From positions 1-53,992 of the forward strand of contig CAIXFY010000074.1 in assembly GCA_903918885.1 (NCBI GenBank): DNA of 53,992 bases. Direction: 5' to 3'. The notes under the pieces were generated by a model. That model worked only from the letters and a program-made list of their open reading frames with translations, had not been told where the DNA came from and ran no database searches. Below, piece by piece: positions 1 through 8,811 of the stretch. The stretch is from an uncultured Verrucomicrobia subdivision 3 bacterium (lineage in GTDB: Bacteria; Verrucomicrobiota; Verrucomicrobiia; Limisphaerales; UBA11358). The position numbers and the translations under genes were made by a program. Numbering within the stretch: position 1 is the first letter of the stretch; each line of letters opens with the position of its first letter.

Positions 1-164
1 CCACCTGCTACACAACCGCCATACACCGAAAATCATCAATGTTTACTCGGTTTTTAAACCGGACAGTAGTGTCTCATAATATAATTTGTTTCTGAAAAGA
101 AATGGGCCGTGCCTGTAAAATTGTCAACTGAAAACCCGACTAAAGGCCCATGTAAAAAGCCACT

Positions 165-2003
165 TCAACCATCAATCGGCTTATCAAGCATTTGACTTGG
201 CTCGTCTGAGGCTTTCTTGCCCTTCACTTCGAGGTAAAGATCACGCAGTTGTTTCGGCGAAACCTGGCTGGGCGAATCGGTCATCATGCAGGTGCCCTTC
301 GCCGTCTTTGGGAAGGCGATGACGTCGCGAATGCTCGGCGTGCCGCAAAGAATCGCGATCAACCGGTCGAAGCCCAGCGCGATGCCGCCGTGCGGCGGTG
401 CGCCGTAGCGGAAGGCTTCCAGCATATAGCCGAAACGCAGTTTCGTTTCTTCCGGCGGAATGGCGAGCAGTTCCTCGAAAATGGTTTTCTGCACGTCGGG
501 CCGATGAATACGGATCGAGCCGCCGCCGAGTTCGACGCCGTTCACCACGATGTCGTAGTGCTGGCCGCGAACTTTCTTCGGGTCGGTCTTGAGCAGCGGC
601 ACATCTTCCGCCACTGGCGCAGTGAACGGATGATGGCTGGAATACCAGCGGTTGTTCTCGCGGTCAAAACCGAGCAGCGGAAATTCCACGACCCAGAGGA
701 AATTGAATTGCTGCGGATCAATCACCAACTTGCCCTGAGTTTTCAAAACCTCGGCGCAATACAAACGGATCTTACCGAGGATTTCGCAGGCGTTCAGCCA
801 TTGGTCGGCGGCGAAGAGAATCAAATCGCCTTCCTGAATCGCGAGCTTCTGCGTGAGCGCGGCTTTCTCGGCTTCGCTGAAGAATTTCACGATGGGCGAT
901 TTCCATTCGCCGCCTTCGACTTTGATGAACGCCAGACCTTTCGCACCAAAACTCTTGGCGTATTCGGTCATCGTCTCGATCTGGCCCTGCGTCGCACCGG
1001 CCATGCCTTTGGCGTTGAGCGCCTTCACGACCCCGCCGTTGGCGATGGTGCCGCTGAACACCTTGAACGTGCTCGCGCGAAAATCTTCCGTCATGTCCAC
1101 AAGTTCCATGCCGAAGCGCGTGTCCGGCTTGTCAATGCCCCAGCGGTTCAGCGCTTCTTCAAAGCTGATGCGTTTGAACGGCGTCGGCACGTCGATGTTC
1201 AGCGCTGTTTTCCAGACGCGCTTGATGAGACCTTCGATGAGCGCGTAAATGTCTTCGCGGTCAATGAAGCTCATCTCGATGTCCACCTGCGTGAACTCCG
1301 GCTGGCGGTCGGCGCGCAAATCTTCATCGCGATAGCAACGGGCGAGTTGAAAATATTTTTCCACGCCGGCGACCATGAGAATCTGTTTGAACTGCTGCGG
1401 CGATTGCGGCAGAGCGTAAAACGTCCCGGCTTCGCGGCGGTTCGGCACGAGAAATTCGCGCGCGCCTTCGGGCGTGGACTTGAAGAGCGTAGGCGTCTCA
1501 ACTTCGAGGAAACCTTGTTCGTCCATGTAGCTGCGCGTGGCGATGGCGACTTTGCTGCGCACTTTCAGGTTCCGCGCCATTTCGGGGCGACGCAAATCAA
1601 GGTAGCGGTATTGCAGGCGCAATTCCTCATTCACCTTGTTGGCAATCTCGGGATCGTCCACCGGGAACGGTAACACTTCCGCCATGTTCAGCACTTCGAG
1701 ACCAGTGACGCCGACTTCAACTTCGCCGGTAGGAATCTTAGCGTTGTTGGTGCCTTCGGGGCGATGGCGCACTTTGCCGGTGAGGCTGACGACACATTCG
1801 CTGCGGAGCGACGCGGCTTGCGCGAAGAGTTCCGGCGTCAAATCCGACGGATCAAAAACCGTCTGTGTGCGGCCTTCGCGGTCGCGGATGTCAATGAAGA
1901 TGAGGCCACCGAGGTCGCGGCGGGAATGAACCCAGCCGGAGAGCGTAACAGTTTGGCCGATGTGCGCGGGGCGCAGTTCGTTGCAATGATGCGTGCGTTT
2001 CAT
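165..2003 (-). CDS. aspS: Aspartyl-tRNA synthetase
   Basis: This class II aminoacyl-tRNA synthetase charges tRNA(Asp) (or tRNA Asp/Asn) with aspartate in the cytoplasm. The N-terminal OB-fold anticodon-binding domain covers about residues 1-110. Motif 2 is visible as RDED at 225-228 followed by R-A-D-R-Q-P-E-F-T-Q, and motif 3 as GGIALGFDRL near the C-terminus. The 612-residue length fits the bacterial type with a GAD insertion between motifs 2 and 3. The ATG at 2003 gives the expected start of the OB-fold. The gene stands alone and is divergent from the secreted protein at 2170. Whether the enzyme is discriminating cannot be judged without knowing if the genome has gatCAB or asnS. Confidence 0.97.
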   Translation of the reverse strand: MKRTHHCNELRPAHIGQTVTLSGWVHSRRDLGGLIFIDIRDREGRTQTVFDPSDLTPELFAQAASLRSECVVSLTGKVRHRPEGTNNAKIPTGEVEVGVTGLEVLNMAEVLPFPVDDPEIANKVNEELRLQYRYLDLRRPEMARNLKVRSKVAIATRSYMDEQGFLEVETPTLFKSTPEGAREFLVPNRREAGTFYALPQSPQQFKQILMVAGVEKYFQLARCYRDEDLRADRQPEFTQVDIEMSFIDREDIYALIEGLIKRVWKTALNIDVPTPFKRISFEEALNRWGIDKPDTRFGMELVDMTEDFRASTFKVFSGTIANGGVVKALNAKGMAGATQGQIETMTEYAKSFGAKGLAFIKVEGGEWKSPIVKFFSEAEKAALTQKLAIQEGDLILFAADQWLNACEILGKIRLYCAEVLKTQGKLVIDPQQFNFLWVVEFPLLGFDRENNRWYSSHHPFTAPVAEDVPLLKTDPKKVRGQHYDIVVNGVELGGGSIRIHRPDVQKTIFEELLAIPPEETKLRFGYMLEAFRYGAPPHGGIALGFDRLIAILCGTPSIRDVIAFPKTAKGTCMMTDSPSQVSPKQLRDLYLEVKGKKASDEPSQMLDKPIDG

Positions 2004-2169
2004 GAAATTATTCGCTTGAGCGAAGGTTGATTGTGGCTGCGCGGGCGCGAGATTTCAAAGAGAAATTTTGCAGCGGAACAAATGTTGCGCAGTTTTGGCA
2101 AAACTTTTTCTGGACACCCAGCTTGGGTAGAAACAGAATAATCCCGTCTTACATGGGCATGGTGGTAAA

Positions 2170-2742
2170 ATGAAACTTACAAATAAAAAATTCAGCCTGA
2201 GAGCGATCTTCTTGGCGACAATCTTCGCCGCCACCTTATGCGGAGCTGACGAGGCGAAGTTGAGCCAGGTTCAAACTGCATTAAGCAACACAACTATCAG
2301 TGGCTATGTAGACGTAGGTGCAACCTGGAATCCTGCCCCCATCGTTCCCAATTTTGTGGTTCAATACGATTATTCAGATGCACCGCTTTTACTGACCACC
2401 ACCGTGGGTGGAAAAATTTACGCCTACAAAAATGGAAAAACTATCCCTGCTGGAAAATCAGTTAAAGTCAAATCCACATACCAAATCAATGCTATCCCCG
2501 ATACCGGCTATGTCTTCCATAGTTGGACGCCCATTGTCGTCTCCTCCGTGGTTTTGGATTCGCAAGTTAGCGAAATAGTTACCAACACAATCCCAACAAC
2601 AGCGGGCTACATTCGAAATCCTTCCTTGTTTGCGAAAATGCAGCCGACGCAAGTTTTGCTTGATGCCGCAGATTCTTTGGCGGTGATCAAAATCATCGGG
2701 TGGCAGGCGAATTTCAGTCCGAAATTTTCTCACCAGCACTGA
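2170..2742 (+). CDS. Secreted protein with InlB-type repeat-like domain
   Basis: A 190-residue protein with a clear N-terminal signal peptide (basic start, then a hydrophobic stretch to about residue 25). The mature N-terminus has a T-T-I-S-G-Y-V-D-V-G-A-T-W-N segment of the kind that opens many Verrucomicrobial exported proteins. Residues about 75-120 (GGKIYAYKNGKTIPAG ... DTGYVFHSWT) resemble the bacterial InlB/Listeria-Bacteroides beta repeat, a small extracellular module. The base composition is more AT-rich than in neighbouring genes. A GGTGG stretch precedes the ATG. The gene is convergent with the HerA-like gene and has no operon partner. The function is unknown; extracellular location is inferred. 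Confidence 0.75.
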   Translation: MKLTNKKFSLRAIFLATIFAATLCGADEAKLSQVQTALSNTTISGYVDVGATWNPAPIVPNFVVQYDYSDAPLLLTTTVGGKIYAYKNGKTIPAGKSVKVKSTYQINAIPDTGYVFHSWTPIVVSSVVLDSQVSEIVTNTIPTTAGYIRNPSLFAKMQPTQVLLDAADSLAVIKIIGWQANFSPKFSHQH

Positions 2743-2753
2743 ACTGACCGCCT

Positions 2754-4712
2754 TCACTCACCCTTTTTCCCCGCGCCGCGCTGCTTTTGTTTCTCCGGGT
2801 CAAACCGGTCAATTTGCACCGGAATCACAAACGGATTTGAGAGCGTCTTGATCCGCGCAAAACCCACGTCCTGTGCGCGGATGAGCGAGTTGGAAAAATC
2901 ACCAAAGTCGTAGTATTTCGCCAGCTCGCCGATTTCGTGCTGGTTGTTGAGGTGCGAGACGATGATGTTTTCTGTGTTCGCCAAAATGTTGGGATGGATG
3001 GAGGAAACTTCCTGCGTGGCGTAAACAATGGCGATGCGCGCCTTGGCGCCTTCCTTCGCGATGGTCGGCCAGATTTCATTCAGCGGTTCCTGACGGCCGA
3101 TGATGTTGTGCGCCTCCTCAACGTAGATGACGATGTGCGGCGGAAATTTGCCCGCATTGAACATGGCCATCGAACTGCGCAAAATGTGCCGGGCAATGCG
3201 CTTGCTCAAGCGTTCGCGCTGCACGGGATCGCCCACGGAAAGATCGAGGATGACAATCTTGCCATTCACGAGATGCTGGTAGATTTCGTCGCAGACATCC
3301 GTGCTGCGGTTGGGCGCGTGGTAATGCTTGAACGGCTGCAACAGCCGGAAGCCGGGGATGTAACCGCCCTGATCGTTTTTTTGCAGCAGCAAATTGATGA
3401 GCACGTTCGTATCCGGCTCGACCCACGACGAACCAGTGGCGGTGATGAGTTCGTCCTGAATCTGCCGCATGAGCTGGAACCACTCGAACGTTTGCTGCGC
3501 GGTCATGCCGTTGGCCGGATCCACCGCCGGATTCACCTTGTTGCGCACGCCGGGATTGACCTCGAACGCGAACTTGAAGCCCGGCGGCAACTCGTAACCG
3601 GCCCGCGCCAGCACCGCCTGATACGCGGCCAGCTTCAGTTGATACATTGCCGTCTGCCGCTGAAACTCGTAGTCGCTGCTGCAATCCTCCTTGCGCGGCG
3701 CGTCGAAATCCATGCTCAAGAACGCCTCCAAATCGGCGGAACGCTGCAGCTTGCTGCCCTCCAGCAGACCGCGCAGCGTGTTGTGCCCTTCGGCAATCTG
3801 GCGGAAAAAATTGTTCAAAATCAGCTCGAAGCCGGACGTTGGCATCATCCGGTAACGCACCGTGTCCTGCGGGAAAACCTCCGCGAGCGAACCCTTGTCC
3901 TGCTGGTTGGCGTTGGCGTATTCGCCATTCAAGTCGTAGATGATCTGGCCGATTTTCAGGTTGTGGGTGGCGCTCGTATGTTTCACCACCGAGACGAGCT
4001 GCTTGACCGTGTTGGATTTGCCCGTGCGCGTCATGCCAAAAATCGCCGTGCGCCGCGCCAGAAAATCCACCGCGTTCAAATGAAACACCGCGCGACCGGA
4101 ACCACCGCCGCGATGTTGCCGGTCGGTCGAGGAAAAACGCACCGTGCCGATGGGAAATTGCGGCAGGTCGCCCGCCAACCCCAATCGCCGCGCCTCTTCG
4201 CGCGAAGCCGCGTGGCGTTCGGGCGTGATGTAATTGGCAATCAACTCCAGCGCCACGCCTTCGGGACGATAGACCGCCAAGCCGCCCGCGTTGGTGAACG
4301 ATTCCACGTCGCTGCCGAGACGCAACTTGCCGTCCGCCAAAAAAAACGTGCCGAGCGGGCGGCATTGCAGCCCGCCGTATTGAAATTCTTCGCCGGACAA
4401 ATCCGCTGCCAGTCCCGACTCCGGTGAACACTGCTTGAGTTTTTCCACCTTCAACCCAGTCACGGCATCGCTCGCGGGCAATTTGGCCGAGCCGGTGACC
4501 CGCAACAGAATGACCTCGACCGGCGACTGACCGGCCACGGCAGCGACGAGGAAGGAATTGTGCGGCACGCCGTGCGCGCGGAGACTCCAATCGTCCCGCG
4601 TCATGACCAACGCCTCGTCAAAATTGACGTGGCAGAGCCAGCCGACGAACTGGTTTTTCTGGATCAGTTGCGCCAGCGGATCCGACGGCGCGGTTTCAGC
4701 GGGTTTGGACAT
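2754..4712 (-). CDS. HerA-type FtsK/HerA-family ATPase (DUF87)
   Basis: A 652-residue ATPase of the HerA/DUF87 clan, whose members translocate along or pump DNA, classically with the NurA nuclease in end resection and sometimes in defence systems. The Walker A loop G-M-T-R-T-G-K-S-N lies at about residues 226-234. Walker B is IVIYVEEAH, and an ATQEVSSIHPNILANTENI segment matches the HerA sensor region. The N-terminal part is probably the HAS barrel. The ATG at 4712 (MSKPAETAPS) was chosen over an upstream in-frame codon at 4751 because the added residues are non-conserved leader. No NurA gene is adjacent; the divergent neighbour is a DHH phosphoesterase. A housekeeping repair role is as likely as defence. 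Confidence 0.85.
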   Translation of the reverse strand: MSKPAETAPSDPLAQLIQKNQFVGWLCHVNFDEALVMTRDDWSLRAHGVPHNSFLVAAVAGQSPVEVILLRVTGSAKLPASDAVTGLKVEKLKQCSPESGLAADLSGEEFQYGGLQCRPLGTFFLADGKLRLGSDVESFTNAGGLAVYRPEGVALELIANYITPERHAASREEARRLGLAGDLPQFPIGTVRFSSTDRQHRGGGSGRAVFHLNAVDFLARRTAIFGMTRTGKSNTVKQLVSVVKHTSATHNLKIGQIIYDLNGEYANANQQDKGSLAEVFPQDTVRYRMMPTSGFELILNNFFRQIAEGHNTLRGLLEGSKLQRSADLEAFLSMDFDAPRKEDCSSDYEFQRQTAMYQLKLAAYQAVLARAGYELPPGFKFAFEVNPGVRNKVNPAVDPANGMTAQQTFEWFQLMRQIQDELITATGSSWVEPDTNVLINLLLQKNDQGGYIPGFRLLQPFKHYHAPNRSTDVCDEIYQHLVNGKIVILDLSVGDPVQRERLSKRIARHILRSSMAMFNAGKFPPHIVIYVEEAHNIIGRQEPLNEIWPTIAKEGAKARIAIVYATQEVSSIHPNILANTENIIVSHLNNQHEIGELAKYYDFGDFSNSLIRAQDVGFARIKTLSNPFVIPVQIDRFDPEKQKQRGAGKKGE

Positions 4713-4828
4713 GGATTTTATTTCTGCGTTTGCGCGCCAGCTTGACGCCAAGCGCGGACGGAATCAAAGTTTTTTTCGCGGGAAATTCGCCGCTCGCCAC
4801 GACGACGCCATTGAATTAAATTCCTGCC

Positions 4829-5761
4829 ATGCTCGCGCTGCCCAAGCCGGAAGTCATCCTCACCCACGAAAGCGACCTCGACGGGTTCGTCGCCGGCCTG
4901 CTGCTGCAACGGCTCGCGCAAAAACTTTACGGCGAGAAAATCCCGCTCCAAGCCTACCACTACAATTTCTGGAAGCTGCGCGACCTCCGCGAACGCGCCG
5001 CGTGGGTGACAGATTTCACTTTCGAGCCGCGGCTCGACAAGCCGGACTGGCTCATCGTGGATCATCACGTCACCGCCACGCCCGCGAAGCACGCCACGCT
5101 GCGCCATGACCCGGAAAAATCCGCCGGCCTGCTCTGCTACGAACTGTGCCGCGAACACGGCATCCAATCGCCCGCGCTCGACCGGCTGGTGCAGTTGAAC
5201 AACGTCGCGGATTTATTTCTGGAAAAAGATCCGGACTTCGATCTCGCCGGCGACTACGCCGGGCTGGTAAAAAATTATTCCTTCTGGACGCTGCTCACGA
5301 TGGTGGACGGCGAACTGGAAAAACTCCTCGACCATCCGCTGCTGGAAGTCATGGCAACGAAACGCCGCGTGGAAGATCCGATTGGCTTTGAATGGAGCAA
5401 AAATAATCTGGAAGAAATTTCGCCCACCGTCGGCTTCGTCAACACGCTCGTCGGCAACACCAACGCCATCGTCCACCAGTTGCTCGAACGCGGCGCGACG
5501 AAACACACCGTGCTCGTCACGCTGTTCCGGCGCAGCAATTCCATCTTCGTCAGCTTCCGCAGCCGCAATGGCGACGCGCTCAAGGTGGCGCAGAAATTCC
5601 AAGGTGGCGGCCACGCGAACGCCGCCGGTGCGATTTTGCCAAAATCCGTGCGGACGGTGGAGGACGGCGTTGATTTCCTGAAACAGATGTTGAACGTCAA
5701 GAGCAGCCCGGCGTTGAACAGTCTGGACAACCTGTTCGCCAAAATTGAAGTCGGAAAATAA
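4829..5761 (+). CDS. DHH/DHHA1 family phosphoesterase
   Basis: A 310-residue member of the DHH superfamily (RecJ, NrnA, GdpP and relatives), which are metal-dependent phosphodiesterases acting on nucleic acid ends, nano-RNA or cyclic dinucleotides. Metal ligands are visible as H13-x-x-D16-x-D18 in HESDLDGF and the D78-H79-H80 signature. The C-terminal DHHA1 domain has GGGHANAAGA at 259-268. There is no extra CBS, PAS or membrane domain, so a soluble NrnA-like or single-strand exonuclease-like enzyme is most likely. The substrate cannot be assigned. It is divergent from the HerA-like ATPase gene with a 116-bp gap and sits just upstream of a two-component system. Confidence 0.87.
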   Translation: MLALPKPEVILTHESDLDGFVAGLLLQRLAQKLYGEKIPLQAYHYNFWKLRDLRERAAWVTDFTFEPRLDKPDWLIVDHHVTATPAKHATLRHDPEKSAGLLCYELCREHGIQSPALDRLVQLNNVADLFLEKDPDFDLAGDYAGLVKNYSFWTLLTMVDGELEKLLDHPLLEVMATKRRVEDPIGFEWSKNNLEEISPTVGFVNTLVGNTNAIVHQLLERGATKHTVLVTLFRRSNSIFVSFRSRNGDALKVAQKFQGGGHANAAGAILPKSVRTVEDGVDFLKQMLNVKSSPALNSLDNLFAKIEVGK

Positions 5762-5789
5762 TCGCAAGCCGACCAAACCAAAAAAATTT

Positions 5790-6467
5790 ATGCGCATCCT
5801 CCTCGCCGAAGACGAACGTAAAGTGGCGGAACACGTCCGCGCCGGACTGGTGGCCGAGGGTTACGCGGTGGACGTGGCGCATGACGGCGATGAGGCGCTC
5901 TGGCTCGCGGAGTCAAACACCTACGACGCGATGTTGATGGACATCAACATGCCGCACAAAGACGGCATCACGGTGGTGCGGTTGCTGCGGCGCAAAGGCG
6001 TGCTCACGCCGGTGATGTTTTTGACGGCGCGCGACGACATCGAGGACAAGGTGCGCGGCTTGGACGCGGGCGGCGACGATTATCTCACCAAGCCATTTTC
6101 CATCGTGGAACTGCTGGCGCGGTTGCGTGCGGTATTGCGCCGCCAGCGGCCGCAGGCGTCCAACCTCGTGTGCGTGGCGGATTTGGAACTGGATTTATTG
6201 TCGCATCAGGCGCGCCGCGCGGGTGAGCAGATTGAATTGACGCGACGCGAATTCTCCCTGCTGGAACTGCTCATCAACGCCTCGCCAAAACCGGTCAGCA
6301 AGACATCCATCGTAGAACACGTCTGGGATCAACATTTTGATTCCGAGACGAACGTGGTGAATGTTTACATCAAAATGTTGCGCCGAAAAATCGACAAGCC
6401 CGGCCTCACCCCGCTCATCCACACGGTGCGCGGCGTGGGCTTCGTGCTGCGGGAGGGCGAGCCGTGA
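5790..6467 (+). CDS. OmpR/PhoB-family response regulator
   Basis: A 225-residue DNA-binding response regulator. The receiver domain (about residues 1-115) has the acidic pocket E7-D8, the phosphoacceptor D51 in MDINMPHKDG and the K of YLTKPFS. The C-terminal winged helix ends with the typical VVNVYIKMLRRKID and TVRGVGFVL. The ATG at 5790 starts directly at MRILLAEDE; a further 15 in-frame codons upstream overlap the preceding gene and are not needed. The stop overlaps the GTG of the kinase by 4 bp, so the two are translationally coupled. The likely target is the downstream DUF3570-ApbE operon (inference from position). Confidence 0.95.
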   Translation: MRILLAEDERKVAEHVRAGLVAEGYAVDVAHDGDEALWLAESNTYDAMLMDINMPHKDGITVVRLLRRKGVLTPVMFLTARDDIEDKVRGLDAGGDDYLTKPFSIVELLARLRAVLRRQRPQASNLVCVADLELDLLSHQARRAGEQIELTRREFSLLELLINASPKPVSKTSIVEHVWDQHFDSETNVVNVYIKMLRRKIDKPGLTPLIHTVRGVGFVLREGEP

Positions 6468-7516
6468 AATCCCTGCGATCACGGCTCACGCTGTGGTATG
6501 GCCTTGGTTTTCTCGTCGTGGCCGCGCTGTTCATTTATCTGCTGCATCTCACACTGGAGCGGCAACTGCTCGAAAAAGCCTGCAATAAAACCTATCCCGA
6601 CCTGCCGGATTGGAAATTGCATGACAGCCTGACGGAAGCGGAGGTTCACGAGATTGCCGATGAACTTCTGCATTCCGCCCTGCTCTGGCTCGTCCCCGTG
6701 GCGCTGGCGGCGGTCGCCGGTGGCTACTGGCTCGCGCGGCAATCGCTCCGTCCCATCGCCAATGTGAACCGCCAGTTGGAAGCGAAAAATCCCGGCAACC
6801 TCGCCGACCCAATTTCGCTGCCGGAACTCGATTATGAATTTCGCGACCTCGTCCGGCAGTTGAACAACCTGCTCAAACGACTTGATAGTTCCTTCGAGGA
6901 AATGAACCTTTACGCCGCCAAGGTCGCGCACGAACTCCGCACGCCGCTCGCCATCATGAAGCTCAAGGTGGAACAGGCTGGTATACGCATCGCGCCGGAA
7001 CTGGCCGATGAACTCGAAGGTGAAATCCATCGGCTCACGCACGTCGTGGATCAATCGCTACTCATCGCCCGCGCCGAGCAAGGCCGCGTGATGGCCATGC
7101 GCTCCGTGTTCAATCTTTCGGCGGCCATGCGCGAGGTGGTGGAAGATTTTCAAATGCTGGCGGCGGAGCAGAACCGGCAGTTCACTTTCAAATCCCAAAC
7201 TGAATGCTGGATCTCCGTCGACCCGCGCCACCTGCGGCAGATTGCGCACAACCTTTTGACCAACGCCCTCAAGCACGGCGACGGCGACTTGATGGTGCGC
7301 GTGAAGCGCGAAGATAAATTTGCCATCCTGCTCGTCGGCAACCGCGCCCGCCGCACGGAAACCACCGAGCCGGCTCTCGGGCTGGGTCTGCGCGTGGTGG
7401 CGGCGCTGCTGAAGTTGGAACCAGAGCTGCAATTGCAGCGGCGGCACGGCAGCCGCTACCATGTGGTGCGCCTACGAATGCCGTTGGTGGAACAGCCGGA
7501 TTCGTTTCATATCTGA
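6464..7516 (+). CDS. Sensor histidine kinase, partner of the preceding regulator
   Basis: A 350-residue inner-membrane kinase starting at a GTG. Two membrane segments (about 10-29 and 71-90) enclose a very short periplasmic loop of about 40 residues. A HAMP-like stretch and the HisKA domain follow, with phosphoacceptor H156 in AHELRTP. The ATPase domain has a normal N-box (HNLLTNALKH, N267) and a G2-like GLGLR at 306-310, but the G1 position reads LLVGNRAR instead of D-x-G-x-G. The short sensor loop suggests it senses a small ligand, a metal, membrane state or a partner protein. It forms one operon with the regulator and is followed by the DUF3570 operon. Confidence 0.92.
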   Translation: MKSLRSRLTLWYGLGFLVVAALFIYLLHLTLERQLLEKACNKTYPDLPDWKLHDSLTEAEVHEIADELLHSALLWLVPVALAAVAGGYWLARQSLRPIANVNRQLEAKNPGNLADPISLPELDYEFRDLVRQLNNLLKRLDSSFEEMNLYAAKVAHELRTPLAIMKLKVEQAGIRIAPELADELEGEIHRLTHVVDQSLLIARAEQGRVMAMRSVFNLSAAMREVVEDFQMLAAEQNRQFTFKSQTECWISVDPRHLRQIAHNLLTNALKHGDGDLMVRVKREDKFAILLVGNRARRTETTEPALGLGLRVVAALLKLEPELQLQRRHGSRYHVVRLRMPLVEQPDSFHI

Positions 7517-7547
7517 CCAAAAACCGCCGCGCCAAGTTAAAAAAAAT

Positions 7548-7581
7548 TTAATCCTTCATACCCGACCTTTTTAAGGATTAA
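7548..7581. promoter_or_regulatory. Inverted repeat upstream of the DUF3570 operon
   Basis: A 9-bp perfect inverted repeat, TTAATCCTT ... AAGGATTAA, separated by 16 bp, lies in the 107-bp gap between the kinase gene and the DUF3570 gene. It could be an operator for the preceding response regulator or a weak RNA hairpin. It lacks a T tract directly after the second arm, so it is not a convincing terminator. The role is inference only. Confidence 0.4.
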
Positions 7582-7623
7582 CCGCTAGACTCACGACAGA
7601 TTTTCAGAAAACCGTTCAGCCTT

Positions 7624-8811
7624 ATGACGAAAAAATTGCATTCCTCCAAATCGGTTCAGCCGGTGAATCTCGCCTGGCACATCGCCCGCCAATGGCGCCG
7701 CTACCTGCCGCTCGGCCTGACCTTCGGTTTGGCGCGCATCCTCCGCGCGGAAAACCACGTGGACTACCGCTACGAGTATTACGACGAGACCGGCGACCGG
7801 ATGAAGATTGAAACCCACTCGGTTTATTTCGAGCAGAAGCTGACCGATGCGGTGGTCGCCAAGGGCGAACTGGTTTACGACGGCATTTCCGGCGCGACGC
7901 CACGCGGGACACACAACTGGAACGGTGACTTTGTGAACGGCTTCAAAGTCGGTTCAATAAAAAAAGACCGGGTTTGGGATTTACGGCGCGCGGCCAACAT
8001 CGAACTGGATTGGAAACTTGGCCGCCAGACCCTGACGCCCGGTTTCGCTTACAGCAAGGAACACGATTACGAGTCCTATGGCATTTCCTTGAGCGATGCG
8101 ATTGATTTCAACGACAAGAACACCACTCTCCAGTTCGGCGTCTCACACAACTTCGATTCCGTGACGCGAACCGGTAATCCGGTCTGGCACGGGAAAGATT
8201 CAACCGAGGCCATCATCGGCGTTACCCAACTGCTGTCGCCCAAGGACGTTCTCGATGTCGCTTTCACCTTTGGCAACGACTCCGGATACCTGCGGGATCC
8301 TTACCGGTATGCCGAACAATATCTGGAATTTTTTCCCGGCATCGGCTTCGGCACCGCCATTGACGAAGTGCGGCCATCGCATCGCAACAAGGAAATCCTG
8401 TTCACTTCACTGACGCACCATTTCGATTCGCTGGACGCCAGCCTTGAAGGCTCTTACCGTTTTTACAACGACTCATTCGGCGTCACCAGCCAGACCATCG
8501 GATTGAACTGGCATCAATGGCTCGGCAAACATTTCATGGTCGAACCGCTGGCCCGTTTTTATTACCAGACGTCCGCGTCGTTTTATTCGCCGCTGTTCAC
8601 CGGTCCGCTGCCGACATTTTATTCCTCGGACTACCGCCTCTCGGAATTTTATTCCACTGACGTCGGTCTGCAGGCAACGGCCATCATCAACGACCACCTG
8701 CGCGTCACCGCCGGCTATCATCGCTACGAAATGAACGGCTTGGACAACACCACCTCGGACATGTATCCCAAGGCCAACGTCTTCACGGTTGGCTTCTCAA
8801 TTCTATGGTGA
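7624..8811 (+). CDS. DUF3570 outer-membrane barrel, predicted flavinylated
   Basis: A 395-residue DUF3570 protein. A long basic N-region (to about residue 27) followed by a hydrophobic stretch and an A-R-I-L-R-A-E sequence suggests an export signal. The rest is rich in alternating beta-strand patterns and ends in an aromatic residue (FSILW), as outer-membrane barrels do. D86-G-I-S-G-A-T92 matches the consensus at which ApbE attaches FMN to a threonine. DUF3570 has been reported as a flavinylated family (Meheust et al. 2021, from memory). It is the first gene of an operon with apbE (7-bp overlap), TlpA and DUF4266. A role in extracytosolic electron transfer is inferred from the family. Confidence 0.9.
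   Translation: MTKKLHSSKSVQPVNLAWHIARQWRRYLPLGLTFGLARILRAENHVDYRYEYYDETGDRMKIETHSVYFEQKLTDAVVAKGELVYDGISGATPRGTHNWNGDFVNGFKVGSIKKDRVWDLRRAANIELDWKLGRQTLTPGFAYSKEHDYESYGISLSDAIDFNDKNTTLQFGVSHNFDSVTRTGNPVWHGKDSTEAIIGVTQLLSPKDVLDVAFTFGNDSGYLRDPYRYAEQYLEFFPGIGFGTAIDEVRPSHRNKEILFTSLTHHFDSLDASLEGSYRFYNDSFGVTSQTIGLNWHQWLGKHFMVEPLARFYYQTSASFYSPLFTGPLPTFYSSDYRLSEFYSTDVGLQATAIINDHLRVTAGYHRYEMNGLDNTTSDMYPKANVFTVGFSILW

Noticed and set aside
102-151. ATGGGCC ... GGCCCAT inverted repeat downstream of aspS
   Set aside because: The loop is about 36 nt and the stem only 7 bp without a convincing T tract for aspS, so it was not called a terminator.
249-1673. 474-codon open frame on the plus strand
   Set aside because: It lies wholly antisense to aspS, has no recognisable domain, and is explained by GC-rich codon bias leaving the opposite strand open.
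2937-4590. Long open frames on both strands (496 and 490 codons) across the HerA-like gene
   Set aside because: Both are shadows of the HerA gene; their translations are Arg/His/Ala-rich without domains, while the HerA frame has Walker motifs.
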